A stretch of 64,000 nucleotides of DNA from Prorocentrum cordatum (Eukaryota; Sar; Dinophyceae; Prorocentrales; Prorocentraceae), in contig CAUYUJ010005592.1 of assembly GCA_963575745.1 (NCBI GenBank), positions 85,001 through 149,000 on the forward strand, in the 5' to 3' direction. Each line of letters begins with the position of its first letter. Position 1 is the stretch's first letter. The notes under the pieces were generated by a model. It made no database searches. It worked only from the letters and a program-made list of their open reading frames with translations, and was not told where the DNA came from. This document shows positions 51,641 through 62,140 of the stretch, piece after piece. The translations under genes and the position numbers were made by a program.

Positions 51641-54600
51641 CACCGCAAGGGCGGCCCCTTGCGCGCCAGAGTGCCCTCTGCTGCGCGGCTCCAGTGCGTT
51701 GCAACTTTTCCACGCCCAGCGTGACGCCAGGCTTCGCACAAATCGATCTGGCTCGAAGAAAGACGGCGTCCAGGGCTCGGGTCGTGATTGCTCGCGGTGT
51801 TGCATGTTCGCGACGTCGAACCTCAAGATTTAGCGGGAGGTCGCCCGCTGCAACTGTACGCAGACACCGGCCCTTGCCAGGCCCATCTTGGCCCAGGCGG
51901 GATCGGAGTGCACGTTCTCCTGGCTTGGCCAGGGAGGCCTGTCTACCGATCCTGGACCCAGGATAGGCCTGGGCAGAGTCATTGTATCTGTCGAAGTCTC
52001 GTCGCCCGAGTTGGGGTGTGGCAAAACTAAAGACGTGTGGTCGGTCCTCGCTGGCCTCCTCCGCGGCGTCGTCCGGCGGCAGAGGAGGCTGCGCTTGCCT
52101 GGCGAGCAGCTCCTGCGGAGCGGAGGCACTTGCCCGCAGCGGCTGCACAGCGAAAGCCGAGCGAAGTCATGTGCGCGCGGGCATGGCCCGCCCCTCAAAC
52201 ATCCAACGTCTTGGTCAGAGCAAGACGGAACGCTGTCTCGCGCTGTTCTGCATCCCTGAGCCGCTGCCTGGGCCCCAGGACCGTCGAAGACGAGTCGGGA
52301 CGAGAAGCCGGCCCCGGAGAAGGTGTCGGGGCATCAGGGGCTGCGTCTATGGAACCACAACAGAACGTCGGATGCCAGCAGATTTGCAACGCTGGCGGCG
52401 CTCGGGGGCCGGGGGGAAGCAGCATCACTGCATGTTCTTCTGGCCCCTCTGGGCCCCCAGGTCTTGCCGAACTCGGCGCGCTTCTCCCGAAACGCGGAAC
52501 GCCTTCGTCCCGGAGATGAGGGGGCTGGGTCCAAGTTTGCATCACCACCCCGTGGACGAGTCTGATCGTCAACACGCTCCCCCTTTGCTCTGATCGGCGG
52601 ATTCCGAACCCTAGCCCCGCCGCCCATCGAGTTGCCTGACTCGTGGATCGGCGAGGCTCGGCTTCGGATCCCGCCGCCGATGAGAAGCGCCGCACCGCAA
52701 GAGCGGCCCCTCGCGCGCCAGAGTGCCCTCTGCTGCGCTTCTTCAGTGCTCTGAGATCCGGGCGTTACAGCTTTTCCACACCGGGCGTGATCGCCAGGCT
52801 GCGGGCCTCAGACCATCACAAATCGATCTGGCTCGAACAGTGCCGAAGAGAGACGGCGTCCAGGGCTCGGGTGGTGATTGCTCGCGGTGTTGCATGTTTC
52901 GCGATGTCGAACCTCAAGATTTAGCGGGAGGTCGCCCGCTGCAACTGTACACAGACACCGGCCCTTGCCAGGCCCATCTTGGCCCAGGCGGGATCGGAGT
53001 GCACGTTCTCCTGGCTTGGCCAGGGAAGCATTTCTACCGATCCTGGACCCAGGATAGGCCTGGGCAGAGTCATTGTATCTGTCAAAGTCTCGTCGCCCGA
53101 GTTGGGGTGTGGCAAAACTAAAGACGTGTGGTCGGTCCTCGCTGGCCTCCTCCGCGGCGTCGTCCCGCGGCAGAGGAGGCTGCGCTTGCCTGGCGAGCAG
53201 CTCCTGCGGAGCGGAGGCACTTGCCCGCAGCGGCTGCACAGCGAAAGCCGAGCGAAGTCATGTGCGCGCGGGCATGGCCCGCCCCTCAAACATCCAACGT
53301 CTTGGTCAGAGCAAGACGGAACGCTGTCTCGCACTGTTCTGCATCCCTGAGCCGCTGCCTGGGCCCCAGGACCGTCGAAGACGAGTCGGGACGAGAAGTT
53401 TTGGAGGTGTCGGGGCATCAGGGGCTGCGTCTATGGAACCACAACAGAACGTCGGATGCCAGCAGATTTGCAACGCTGGCGGCGCTCGGGGGCCGGGGGG
53501 AAGCAGCATCACTGCATGTTCTTCTGGCCCCTCTGGGCCCCCAGGTCTTGCCGAACTCGGCGCGCTTCTCCCGAAACGCGGAACGCCTTCGTCCCGGAGA
53601 TGAGGGGGCTGGGTCCAAGTTTGCATCACCACCCCGTGGACGAGTCTGATCGTCAACACGCTCCCCCTTTGCTCTGATCGGCGGATTCCGAACCCTAGCC
53701 CCGCCGCCCATCGAGTTGCCTGACTCGTGGATCGGCGAGGCTCGGCTTCGGATCCCGCCGCCGATGAGAAGCGCCGCACCGCAAGAGCGGCCCCTCGCGC
53801 GCCAGAGTGCCCTCTGCTGCGCTTCTTCAGTGCTCTGAGATCCGGGCGTTACAGCTTTTCCACACCGGGCGTGATCGCCAGGCTGCGGGCCTCAGACCAT
53901 CACAAATCGATCTGGCTCGAACAGTGCCGAAGAAAGACGGCGTCCAGGGCTCGGGTCGTGATTGCTCGCGGTGTTGCATGTTTCGCGATGTCGAACCTCA
54001 AGATTTAGCGGGAGGTCGCCCGCTGCAACTGTACACAGACACCGGCCCTTGCCAGGCCCATCTTGGCCCAGGCGGGATCGGAGTGCACGTTCTCCTGGCT
54101 TGGCCAGGGAGGCCTGTCTACCGATCCTGGACCCAGGATAGGCCTGGGCAGAGTCATTGTATCTGTCGAAGTCTCGTCGCCCGAGTTGGGGTGTGGCAAA
54201 ACTAAAGACGTGTGGTCGGTCCTCGCTGGCCTCCTCCGCGGCGTCGTCCGGTGGCAGAGGAGGCTGCGCGCGCATGGCGAGCAGCTCCTGCGGAGCGGAG
54301 GCACTTGCCCGCAGCGGCTGCACAGCGAAAGCCGAGCGAAGTCATGTGCGCGCGGGCATGGCCCGCCCCTCAAACATCCAACGTCTTGGTCAGAGCCAGA
54401 CGGAACGCTGTCTCGCACTGTTCTGCATCCCTGAGCCGCTGCCTGGGCCCCAGGACCGTCGAAGACGAGTCGGGGCGAGAAGCCGGCCCCAGAGAAGGTG
54501 TCGGGGCATCAGGGGCTGCGTCTATGGAACCACAACAGAACGTCGGATGCCAGCAGATTTGCGACGCTGGCGGCGCTCGGGGGCCGGGGGGAACAAGCAT

Positions 54601-54768
54601 CACTGCATGTTCTTCTGGCCCCTCTGGGCCCCCAGGTCTTGCCGAACTCGGCGAGCTTCCCCCGAAACGCGGAACGCCTTCATCCAGGAGATGAGGGGGC
54701 TGGGTCCAAGTTTGCATCACCACCCCGTGGACGAGTCTGATCGTCAACACGCTCCCCCTTTGCTCTGA
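51641..54768. repeat. Tandem array of a 1.09-kb unit, about 2.9 copies
   Basis: Units begin at 51641, 52693 and 53777 (CACCGCAAGRGCGGCCCCT). The last two are 1,084 bp apart, and the third ends at 54768, where sequence diverges after TTTGCTCTGA. Copy 1 is divergent over its first 150 bp. Each copy has a minus-strand frame of about 143 codons (53239-52808, 54323-53892; in copy 1 part of a longer frame from 52148). It reads MQPLRASASAPQELL, then EDRPHVFSFATPQLGRRDFD and LEVRHRETCNTAS-type sequence. A second minus frame of 166 codons (52695-52195) is frameshifted in copy 2 by a 7-bp indel at about 53400. No family was recognised. Confidence 0.8.
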
Positions 54769-56110
54769 AACTTTATAGGAGCAAGGTGAACATCGCGACG
54801 CGGCAGCGCAGTCTTGCCCGTACACATCTGTGCACTTGTACTGAGGCATAAGATGCACACACGTGTAATTAGACTCCAGAGCCACGCATGCGCTCTGGTT
54901 CTAGCGCAGTCCAGGGTGCTTTCACGACACGTTGGACTGACGTTACGCTGCCTCGTGCGGGTGACCTTCTGCGCTCGCTGAGCGCAGCTTTCGGATCGGC
55001 TTACTCAATATCTTGCATTACCGCGTCCCCTTGAGTGTATTGTCCCTCCTTCCTCATCGCTATATCCTCTGGTCTCTCTTGCTCGTGCTGACCCGTTGCT
55101 CCTCAATCCTCTCGGACCTCCATCGTTCCTACCCTTCGTACTCCAGCTCCTGCTCCCACCCCTTTCATACGTCGCCCGTTCCCCTCACGCCCATTTTCTT
55201 CCCGAGGGCGTGAAGCGCATTCGCATTTACCTGCTGGCGATGCCAGTGTAAAGGATCATGCGCTCAACATACACAAAGTGAAGTCTATGACTTCCTCGAG
55301 TGTGACTGCCTCCTCTATGAAACATGATACGGGCGATCCAAAATATCGTCCAGCCACGCACATCCCTCCCCCTCCTTTCTCTCGACGCGCACTGTTAAGC
55401 GGTTGGCTGCTGTCTGCCACCTGGAACGTCTCTTCAGGCTTCTCTTGTGGCTCGCTCCCGGCTGTCTTGAGGTCACAGAAGCAGAGCTAAGAAGGGCAAG
55501 GACGGAGGGAAGGAGGAAGAGGGTGGAGGAGAGAGGGAGGACAGATGGACAGCAGGGAGGATGGACAGCAGGGAGGACAGATGGACAGTAGGGAGGACTG
55601 AGGATTGAGGGAGGATCGATAGAACAGAGGGAATCACGAGGAGGGACGGAGTGGACCTAGACGATCAGAATCCCAAGAGGAGTCCAGACGTGCGCTCCCT
55701 GTGGCACTTGGGCCCCTTGCAGTGGAGTCGGAAGTCATCTTGAACCCTATTGGCGCTTCTGGGAGGCTTTCCGTGAAGCTCGGCCACAGAAGTTGTAAAA
55801 TTAAGATCGCTCAAGTCTTGGACTGGCCATTCCAGGTTTCCTGCTGCATTCGGCTTCGCTTAAGAAGGGTTCTTTGTGGGGTGGGGGGTATCTTGGAATC
55901 TGATCGTGGCCTCCTGAGCCCACCTTGGGGTCATACGTGTTGGAGTCTCTTGGGACCTCTTCCCTCTTGAGCTCTCTCGCGCCCTGCCTCAGGTTCTCGT
56001 GAAGCCAACTGGGGCCTTCTCTTGACGGGCACAAGCGGTCGTTGGTACGAGAACGGCGCCCATTCACCGTACAATGTCTGAGCTCCCTTCAGGCCCCGCT
56101 CCAAAACAGT
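54769..56110. other. No gene recognised; short GGACAGATGGACAGC repeats
   Basis: Mostly unique sequence. 55539-55605 has about three repeats of GGACAGATGGACAGCAGGGA. No frame shows a domain. Confidence 0.4.
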
Positions 56111-56158
56111 ACGGTGCATAGTCTTTTCGGCCCCGGTAGCCGAAAGACTATGCACCGT
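56111..56158. repeat. Long near-perfect hairpin
   Basis: ACGGTGCATAGTCTTT(T)CGGC (56111-56131) pairs with GCCGAAAGACTATGCACCGT (56139-56158) around the 7-base interval CCCGGTA, with one unpaired T. A 20-bp stem is far beyond chance. No function is assigned. Confidence 0.8.
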
Positions 56159-56546
56159 GCTATTCTCGGGGATGGACAGGACCCCCTGAAGCAAAACGTG
56201 GTTTAGTGAAAACGACCTCGGGCCCAAACCTGGCGGGCGCAAGCCTGGAAAATGACGGCCGCGGCACCCTCTCGAGAATCGAAAACGGACAATTCACTGA
56301 TCGACGTGTCAGGGTGGGGGTTCTCTCCACCCGCGACATTCCTGGGTCCTAGATCGACGACGCCTAGAGAGACGCCAATCCGGTACGGTGCACACAAGTC
56401 GTCCGCGAACCCCCTTGGGCCGCCGTGATGGCACAGGCGCACCGGAGCGGGAGTGACCCCAGGACCTGCACGGAGCACGGGAGACACACCAGAGGACCAA
56501 GCATGGCACGAGCCTGGAGAGCCCCCATTCAAAAAGACATGGCAAC
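56159..56546. other. No gene recognised
   Basis: Frames open on the minus strand without recognisable motifs. Confidence 0.4.
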
Positions 56547-56672
56547 ACAGCCAAACTCACCGATAGTAGGGGAACGAACAATGACATAAACATAATAATT
56601 CGGAGGTCCGCGCGGACCACCGAGATTGCATGTTTATGGTATTCTTCGTTCCCCTAAATACAGCCAAACTCA
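56547..56672. mobile_element. 90-bp foldback element flanked by 13-bp direct repeats
   Basis: The palindromic core runs from TAGGGGAACGAA (56567) to TTCGTTCCCCTA (ending 56656), with CATAAACAT/ATGTTTATG and GGTCCGCG/CGGACC pairing inward. Direct repeats ACAGCCAAACTCA lie at 56547-56559 and 56660-56672, as expected for a target-site duplication around an insertion of about 100 bp. It has no coding capacity. Confidence 0.75.
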
Positions 56673-57180
56673 ACGAGAAGGATGGAGTCACGGGATGCGA
56701 GGACCTTGGGAAGCGCCGGCATGGAAAACCGCGCCAACCGCAGGGGCACTCTTGAGCCAGGGAGGCCAGAAACGTGCCAAGAGAAGTTAGAAAAGCGGAA
56801 AGGAAGATGCCCTTGCGAAAGGGGCCAGTCCTCAGCGCTGCTCTTGACTGTAACGCCGTTTGGTACCCCCATGCGGAAAAAAATGTTCATCAAGGTGGGG
56901 CGCGCGAATCGTTTTTATGTGCATACATGTTCTGTCTTCCAGACGTCGGCTGTGCGCACGCTCCTGGCTCTCGAGCCCGTTATGTCGCCTAGCCGCTGTA
57001 ATTAGCAGCCACAAGCGCAAAACAAAACATTGTCCGGTGCATGCTCCTCGCCAAGCAAAAAGAGGGGGAAGATGAAAGGCCCGTGGACTCTCGGGGGCTA
57101 CACTCGAGCGCAAGGGGTCAGTCATGGGCAGCCTTCGAACTGTACTGTGCTGGCGTGGGTGGATACTGAACACAAGCTGT
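56673..57180. other. No gene recognised
   Basis: Unique-looking sequence. Frames of up to 138 codons on either strand match nothing recognisable. Confidence 0.4.
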
Positions 57181-57370
57181 GGCAGCTTGGAGTGTAGGTG
57201 TCTTTTGGGGATCTCCATGGAGGGCCTGGGGCCTGTCCTGGGGCTCACTACGGGTGCGTCTAGGGTGCTTCGGAGGGGAGGGCTCTCTTGGGAGCCTTCT
57301 GGAGGCTCCTGGGGGTCTCTGGGGGTGGTGAATGGACCCCTTCGGCCGTCTTGGCGCCTCTTGGGTTTGT
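57181..57370 (-). repeat. Degenerate CCTCTTGGGG-type repeat
   Basis: GGGAGCCTTCTGGAGGCTCC, GGGGGTCTCTGGGGG and similar words, the reverse orientation of the repeat at 675-885. Confidence 0.5.
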
Positions 57371-58161
57371 CAAGCTCGACGCCTCAGTTTTCCCCGAACG
57401 CCGAAGCAATCAAAGCGCCGAATCCGCGCCCACCAACAGCCGACGCGACAACAGCGCGCCGACTGGGCAAAGAAGGAACCCCGCGCGAGGGTCGCCTGCG
57501 CGAGGGTTCGAGCCCCAAAGCAGTTTCTGACAGGAGGGCCGAGATATCGACACAGACCAGCTCCCGCGTCTGCGAAAGATGCGTGCAGCAAGCCGGACTT
57601 CGGCACACGTGAGTTCCGTGCCGGTTCTAGGATACTACTTGAACAATTGCGCGCTAGCTTCCACCTGTCTTGGAGCCCGGCGTATACGGTGAGGGCATTG
57701 GATAAGGAACCATTGAATAAGGAATCCAGGGCTTGAAGCTGGCGGGACTCCAATTGAGGAATGGCCATGGATATGACCGCCGCGCTCATCAGATAAGGAA
57801 TCCTCCAGGGTCTGAAGCCTGCTGGGCACACTCCTTCACAAGCGCCCCCTCCGTGCCCGGATATCAGAGCACCGTCGGTTTCGAGCCACGTCCCTACGAC
57901 AACCCCAAGGGCAGCTCCCGCCTCCCCCACACCATCCCTCGATCTGCGGAAGAGGGAGGTCGAGGATGGATGGACCGAGTACTAGCAAAGAGGGAGTGGA
58001 CGCGGAGGAGGCAGGGTAGCAGAGAAGGCCAGACCCGAGGCAAGGGGCAGGAGACCAGCGAGGGACGAGGGAGGAAGGAGGAGGGACAGAAGGCGGCTGC
58101 TGGCGGAGAGGGACTGGGGAAGAACGCTGGAGGAGTTGAGGCGAGGATGCAAGAGAAGCAC
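57371..58161. other. No gene recognised; short direct duplication
   Basis: AATAAGGAATCCAGGG-CTTGAAGC (57715) is echoed by ATAAGGAATCCTCCAGGG-TCTGAAGC (57797). A 186-codon minus-strand frame (57930-57370) has no recognised motif. Confidence 0.4.
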
Positions 58162-58236
58162 GGAGGAGGAGGAGGAGGAGGAGGAGGAGGAGGAGGAGGA
58201 GGAGGAGGAGGAGGAGGAGGAGGAGGAGGAGGAGAG
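58162..58236 (+). repeat. (GGA)n microsatellite
   Basis: Pure GGA triplets. Confidence 0.95.
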
Positions 58237-58329
58237 TGAGAAAGGACCCCTCACGCGCAGATTGCCCGAGAGCTCTCCGAGACACTGAGGCCTCTGATAT
58301 ACTTTTTGGGATAACCTGGGAAGCCCACC

Positions 58330-58760
58330 AGCAGCCTGTCAGAAGCATCTTTGGGGGCCTCTTGAGAAGCCTTGTTTAGAGGCTTCGTGGGGGCCTCAGG
58401 GGGCCTCTTGGGAGCCGGCTGGGGGCCTCTCTAGGGCTCTCTTGGGTCAGCCTGGGCCCTCTTGGGGAGCGGTCTTGGCGGATGTGGCGCCGTCCCAGGG
58501 CCCTCCCGGAGGCCTCGGGCCATCTTCGGAGCGGTCTTCGGGGCCGTCTTCGGCCGTCTTGGACGCTGTCCAGACCGACCGAGCGAACACGCGAGAAATC
58601 TACGCTTCCCTGGATTCTCGCCTCACGGGGCCCTTGCAGGGGAGTCCCCTCGGAGCCGTCTCGGGGCAAGTTGGGGGCATCTGAGGCCGCTGTGAGGCCA
58701 CCTTGGGCTGCTGGAGCTGTCTGGAATCCATCTGGGGATGTCCGGGAGCCTGACTCGCCC
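58330..58760 (-). repeat. Degenerate CCTCTTGGGG-type repeat
   Basis: GGGGGCCTCTTGAGAAGCC, GGGGGCCTCAGGGGGCCTC and related words, the same family as 57181-57370. Confidence 0.55.
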
Positions 58761-58969
58761 GTCCTGGACTCCGTGCATCTTATCGGGAGGTTCTGGGGTT
58801 GGCCCGAGACAGCTCAGGGGGGAGAGGAAACTTGGTGAACCCTCGGTGCCCCTGGCGGTCTCTGCCCTGGGGGCCCCGGGGCCGGGCTTCCAGTATAAGA
58901 GAGATACACACATCGAGTGGAGACGCCTAGCGCGCTACAAGCGTGCCAACAAACCAGCAACGGAACGAC

Positions 58970-59164
58970 ATGGCATCTCAGGTCGGGGGCATTGTGAACA
59001 CGCTGGCCACCGGCACCTCGAAGACTGCGCTGAGCCGCTCGTCCCGCGAAGAGCTGCCTACGAAGGCCGTGAAACTACGGTCAATGCGGTGCCAGCCGTC
59101 CGAGCAGTCTGGTGGCGCCGACGTGGGGGGTGGCCGTCGTGGTGGCGGGCGCCAGAGTGACTAG
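58970..59164 (+). CDS. Small hypothetical protein with Gly/Arg-rich tail
   Basis: 64 codons from ATG 58970: MASQVGGIVNTLATGTSK, then TALSRSSREELPTKAVKL, ending GGGRRGGGRQSD. The composition is balanced and the C-terminus is RGG-like. The upstream sequence (TATAAGAGAG near 58892) is less GC-biased than the surroundings. I do not recognise it. It could be a first exon, a small protein or chance. Confidence 0.25.
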   Translation: MASQVGGIVNTLATGTSKTALSRSSREELPTKAVKLRSMRCQPSEQSGGADVGGGRRGGGRQSD

Positions 59165-59256
59165 GGCCGTCGTGTTGGCGCATCTTGCGCACTTGTAAGC
59201 AAGCGCAACGCTTGCTCTCGCCGATGCGGGAAAAGCAGAAGGCGGCATGACCACAA

Positions 59257-59403
59257 ACTTTCTGGAGCCAGGCGCGGAGTTCTCGAATCTGCGCTGAACC
59301 CCGTGCGGCCGCCTCGGGCGCCGCCCCCCGCGCGCTCCGCGCGTCAGAGGGGGAGGGGGGCCCGCGCCGATTCGAGAAATCTGCGCGGGGCTCCGAAAAG
59401 GTT
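59257..59403. mobile_element. Foldback element, copy 2
   Basis: Left end ACTTTCTGGAGCC...TTCTCGAATCTGCGCTG and right end CGCCGATTCGAGAAATCTGC...GGCTCCGAAAAGGTTG form arms of about 40 bp around a GC-rich centre. It directly abuts the WSC-like coding remnant, which ends just at its border on the minus strand. Confidence 0.6.
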
Positions 59404-59850
59404 GTGTCTATGCCGTCCTTGGTTCCCCGAGATGTCGAACTCGTTGCGGGCACAGCCAGAGGTCTCACCGTGCTTGCTGTGAATTGTGGCCACACCAACA
59501 CTCCTGCTCCCACTGCCGGCCAACAAAAACACTCAAAACCCTCACACTCGGCAGCACAGAAGTCGAAGTCGCCGATGCCCGCGAACATTTCAAACCTTGG
59601 ATCATCCACATCATCCGCAAAGCAGCCCACGTATTCGGCGTCAGAAGGAGAGGCTGCCTCGTACACGCAATTCTCGTTGCCGCCGATGTCCGCTGCCTCG
59701 CAGGCACAACCTGAGGCCTCGCCGTGCTTGCCGCAACTGTTCCCGCAGAAGCACTATTGCTTCCCCTGCCTTCCGAAGAAGCTGAAGCCCTGGCACTGCT
59801 GCGCGCAGCAGTCGAAGCCGCCTGCTCTGGACGGCTTCCCCCAGGGCCGT
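59404..59850 (-). pseudogene. Two WSC-like domains, decayed
   Basis: Domain 1 (59825-59670): GGFDCCAQQCQGFSFFGRQG, an in-frame TAG at 59756-59754, then CFCGNSCGKHGEASGCACEA and ADIGGNENCVYEA. Domain 2 (59640-59415): EYVGCFADDVDDPRFEM, FDFCAAECEGF, then, after an indel near 59525-59533, GRQWEQECWCG, and after another near 59470-59480, KHGETSGCARNEFDISGNQ. The Cys pattern (YVGC-F-x-DD ... C-x3-C ... F-x-GRQ ... C-x-CG ... C-x-C ... CVYE) is that of WSC domains, which occur in secreted or surface proteins that bind carbohydrate. One nonsense change and two frameshifts make it a pseudogene or fragment. The (GGA)n array follows upstream, so no N-terminus is visible. Confidence 0.6.
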
Positions 59851-59866
59851 AGGCGACCCGAGGAGG

Positions 59867-60012
59867 GGAGGGCGAGGAGGAGATGAGGGCGAGGAGGAGG
59901 AGGAGGAGGAGGAGGAGGAGGAGGAGGAAGAGGAGGAGGAGGAGGAGGAGGAGGAGGAGGAGGAGGAGAGAGGAGAGAGGAGAGAGGAGGAGGAGAGAGG
60001 AGGAGGACGGGT
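59867..60012 (+). repeat. (GGA)n microsatellite
   Basis: GGA triplets ending in GGAGAGAGGAGAGAGG units. Confidence 0.95.
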
Positions 60013-60589
60013 CGCCCAAGCCCTTCGGAGAAACCCTCCAGCCTGCTCCTCTCTGTACTGGCAAGTCCCTGTCCTCGGCGCGGTCAGCAAGGCAACCGAG
60101 GAAGCGAGGGCCGGCTGCGGGTGCGACGTCGTCGATCGGCCGGGGCCCCCGCTGCGCGGCGGGCTGCCGTCGCCACGGCCTGCGGGGCACTCGAGGCAGT
60201 GGAAGACAGCGATGGGCGACTGGCAGGCGTCGCCACGCCGCAGCCAGCACACTCCTGAGGAACCTCGGCTCTGATCTGCTGCGTGGCCTGATCTGGCGGC
60301 AGCCCACCGCCGTCCGGACCCGCCAGCACGTCCGTCCGCGAGCCGCAGCTGCAGCAGCCCTGTCGCCGCAGCACGCCCGCTGGTCGCAGCAAGGCCTGTC
60401 CTCGCAGTCCTACCGGATGGACAAAGTTCCGCGCGGAGAGCCGAAGGTGACAACCTCGCTCTGGCCAGACTCCAGCGACGAAGCTCGTGTGAAGCAACGC
60501 AGGACTCGGCGGGGCTCGCCTGAGCAAGCGGGGGACTGGAGGTAGAGCTACACCGGCTCGCCATAGGGAAAGGAACAACGGCGCAAACC
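60013..60589. other. No gene recognised
   Basis: Open frames on both strands (Arg/Ala-rich) without domains. A minus-strand exon upstream of the WSC remnant is possible but was not recognised. Confidence 0.4.
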
Positions 60590-60736
60590 CAAACTTTCGG
60601 CGCTCCGCGCAGACTTCTTGTATCCGCGCTGGACCCCCATCCCTGGCGCGCGGAGCGCGCCAGGGGCGGCGCCGGAGGCGGCGCCAGGGGGGACCCGTCG
60701 CGGATCCGAGAGATCCGTGCAGAGTGCCAAAAGTTG
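60590..60736. mobile_element. Foldback element, copy 3
   Basis: CAAACTTTCGGCGCTCCGCG at the left and GTGCAGAGTGCCAAAAGTTG at the right are inverted-repeat arms. TATCCGCGCTGGACCCCC pairs with GGGGGGACCCGTCGCGGAT. The centre is the palindrome-rich GGCGCGCGGAGCGCGCC, also present in copy 1. Confidence 0.65.
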
Positions 60737-61005
60737 ATGTTTGAGCCCTTCACATGTCCTGTGGCGGGGCAATGCCAAAAGGGGTTCACCACTGTGTGGG
60801 GGGGCCGCCACGTCCTCGAGGGAGACCGAATTCCTCGAGAAGGTGGCCCCAAAAAGAACTGCAAAGCCTTCCGCAACGACCTCCGACGTCCACCAACCTC
60901 CTCGAGTTTCGGTTGTGGAAGCTCGATGTCAGGAGGAGCTGCACAAATTTTCTAGTGGGCACCCCTAGTGATCACCTCTAGTGGTCCCCTCGATTTCGAT
61001 TTCCC
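60737..61005 (+). repeat. Short CTAGTGGT repeats; no gene
   Basis: CCTAGTGATCACC, TCTAGTGGTCCCC and CCTAGTGGTTACC occur within 60963-61016. No gene was recognised. Confidence 0.45.
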
Positions 61006-61485
61006 CTAGTGGTTACCCCCCTTGGCACTGCTCGATATGTTCTGGACGCGCACCTGCATGATTACTGCACTGTCTCCAATGGCCTGCAAGGCAGGCTGGG
61101 CCACCCATGTGTACAGGAAGGTGGCGTAGCTGAGGCCAGGACCGACCCCTACTAGCCCTTTCTGAGCGTAGGTGCTTTGGCAACTTAGTCCTCCCACAAC
61201 CTGCTCTGCCGCGTCAGCTAAATTATCGCCTCTCCCACTGCCTCGTCTCCCCGGGTCCGAACGGGCCAGGTCAAATGGGGGTTCTTGCGTTTGAGATGGA
61301 CCTAGAAGGCTCCAAGATTGCCCCACAAGGCGACCTCCAAGGTCGCAAACGATAGCCCATGCCGTTTCAATAGAGCTTCCAATATTATGCCTCCAAGCGG
61401 AGCCGTGACCGTCCCCAGACGACTCCAAGTGGCAACGGAGCCTTCCGAGGACCTCCACGAGAAGCCCACCATCGCACAAAACCAA
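61006..61485 (-). CDS. Hypothetical minus-strand frame
   Basis: 159 codons. The C-terminal half (GLVGVGPGLSYATFLYTWVA, ALQAIGDSAVIMQVRVQN) has a hydrophobic segment and less biased composition than nearby random frames. There is no recognisable family and no conserved start context. It could be an exon or chance. Confidence 0.2.
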   Translation of the reverse strand: MVLCDGGLLVEVLGRLRCHLESSGDGHGSAWRHNIGSSIETAWAIVCDLGGRLVGQSWSLLGPSQTQEPPFDLARSDPGRRGSGRGDNLADAAEQVVGGLSCQSTYAQKGLVGVGPGLSYATFLYTWVAQPALQAIGDSAVIMQVRVQNISSSAKGGNH

Positions 61486-61492
61486 CGGTTAG

Positions 61493-61648
61493 GTCGGCCA
61501 TGTCCCCCTACAGGCCGATGTTCGATGATTTTTTTTGTGAAAAATGCAAAAGCATGACAAACAAGTGAAACAAATACTAGAAAAATCGTCCCCATATTAT
61601 TTTGTACATAATTGTTGCAGATTCCTCCTGTAGAGGGACAGGCCCGAT
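61493..61648. mobile_element. MITE-like element, copy 2
   Basis: GTCGGCCATGTCCCCCTAC (61493-61511) and GTAGAGGGACAGGCCCGAT (61630-61648) are inverted repeats, matching the ends of 38994-39140. The interior is AT-rich (61520-61625) and distinct in sequence from copy 1. The flanks are TTAG on the left and TTAA on the right. Confidence 0.7.
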
Positions 61649-61689
61649 TTAAATCAACTGACAAAACACACTGACTGTTGCCTTTTCGC

Positions 61690-62040
61690 TTCCGGTCGGC
61701 TTCGGAAGCCCCAAGGTTGCCTCAAGACGGCCCAAGAGAGCCCCAAGGGAAGCCCCAAGAGGAGCCCAAGAGGGGCTCAAGGTGGCCCCAAGAGCGCCCC
61801 AAAACACCCCAAGAGCGCTGCAAGAAGGCTCCAAGCGGCAACTTCTGGCCCCCTGAGAGGGGGGGCGCAATCAAGACCCCGCCCCCCTTGTTTGATTGAT
61901 GACCCCAAGATGGTCCCCAAGAGGCCCCTCGAGGCCACTGAGAGCGCCCCAAAAGAACCCCAAGGACCCCAAAAGAGCCCCAAGAGAGCGCCACAGGCTT
62001 TCAAAATGCAGAAGGGCCCCAAGATGGCTCGAAGAGGCTC
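61690..62040 (+). repeat. Degenerate CCCCAAGAG-type repeat
   Basis: CCCCAAGAGCGCCCC, CCCAAGAGGAGCCC and similar words, the same orientation as 675-885. It ends near 62046. Confidence 0.7.
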
Positions 62041-62140
62041 CCGAGGTATTTGATTTTGCCATTGGTGCCCTCACTGCTAGACTACGTGCTTATCCACACC
62101 ACTCCCCCAGACAACTCCCCTGGGCATCGTTTCTGGATGC

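Noticed and set aside
57495-57525. tRNA T-arm-like GGGTTCGAGCCCC
   Set aside because: No A box, acceptor stem or anticodon arm can be placed upstream. The match is likely chance in GC-rich DNA.
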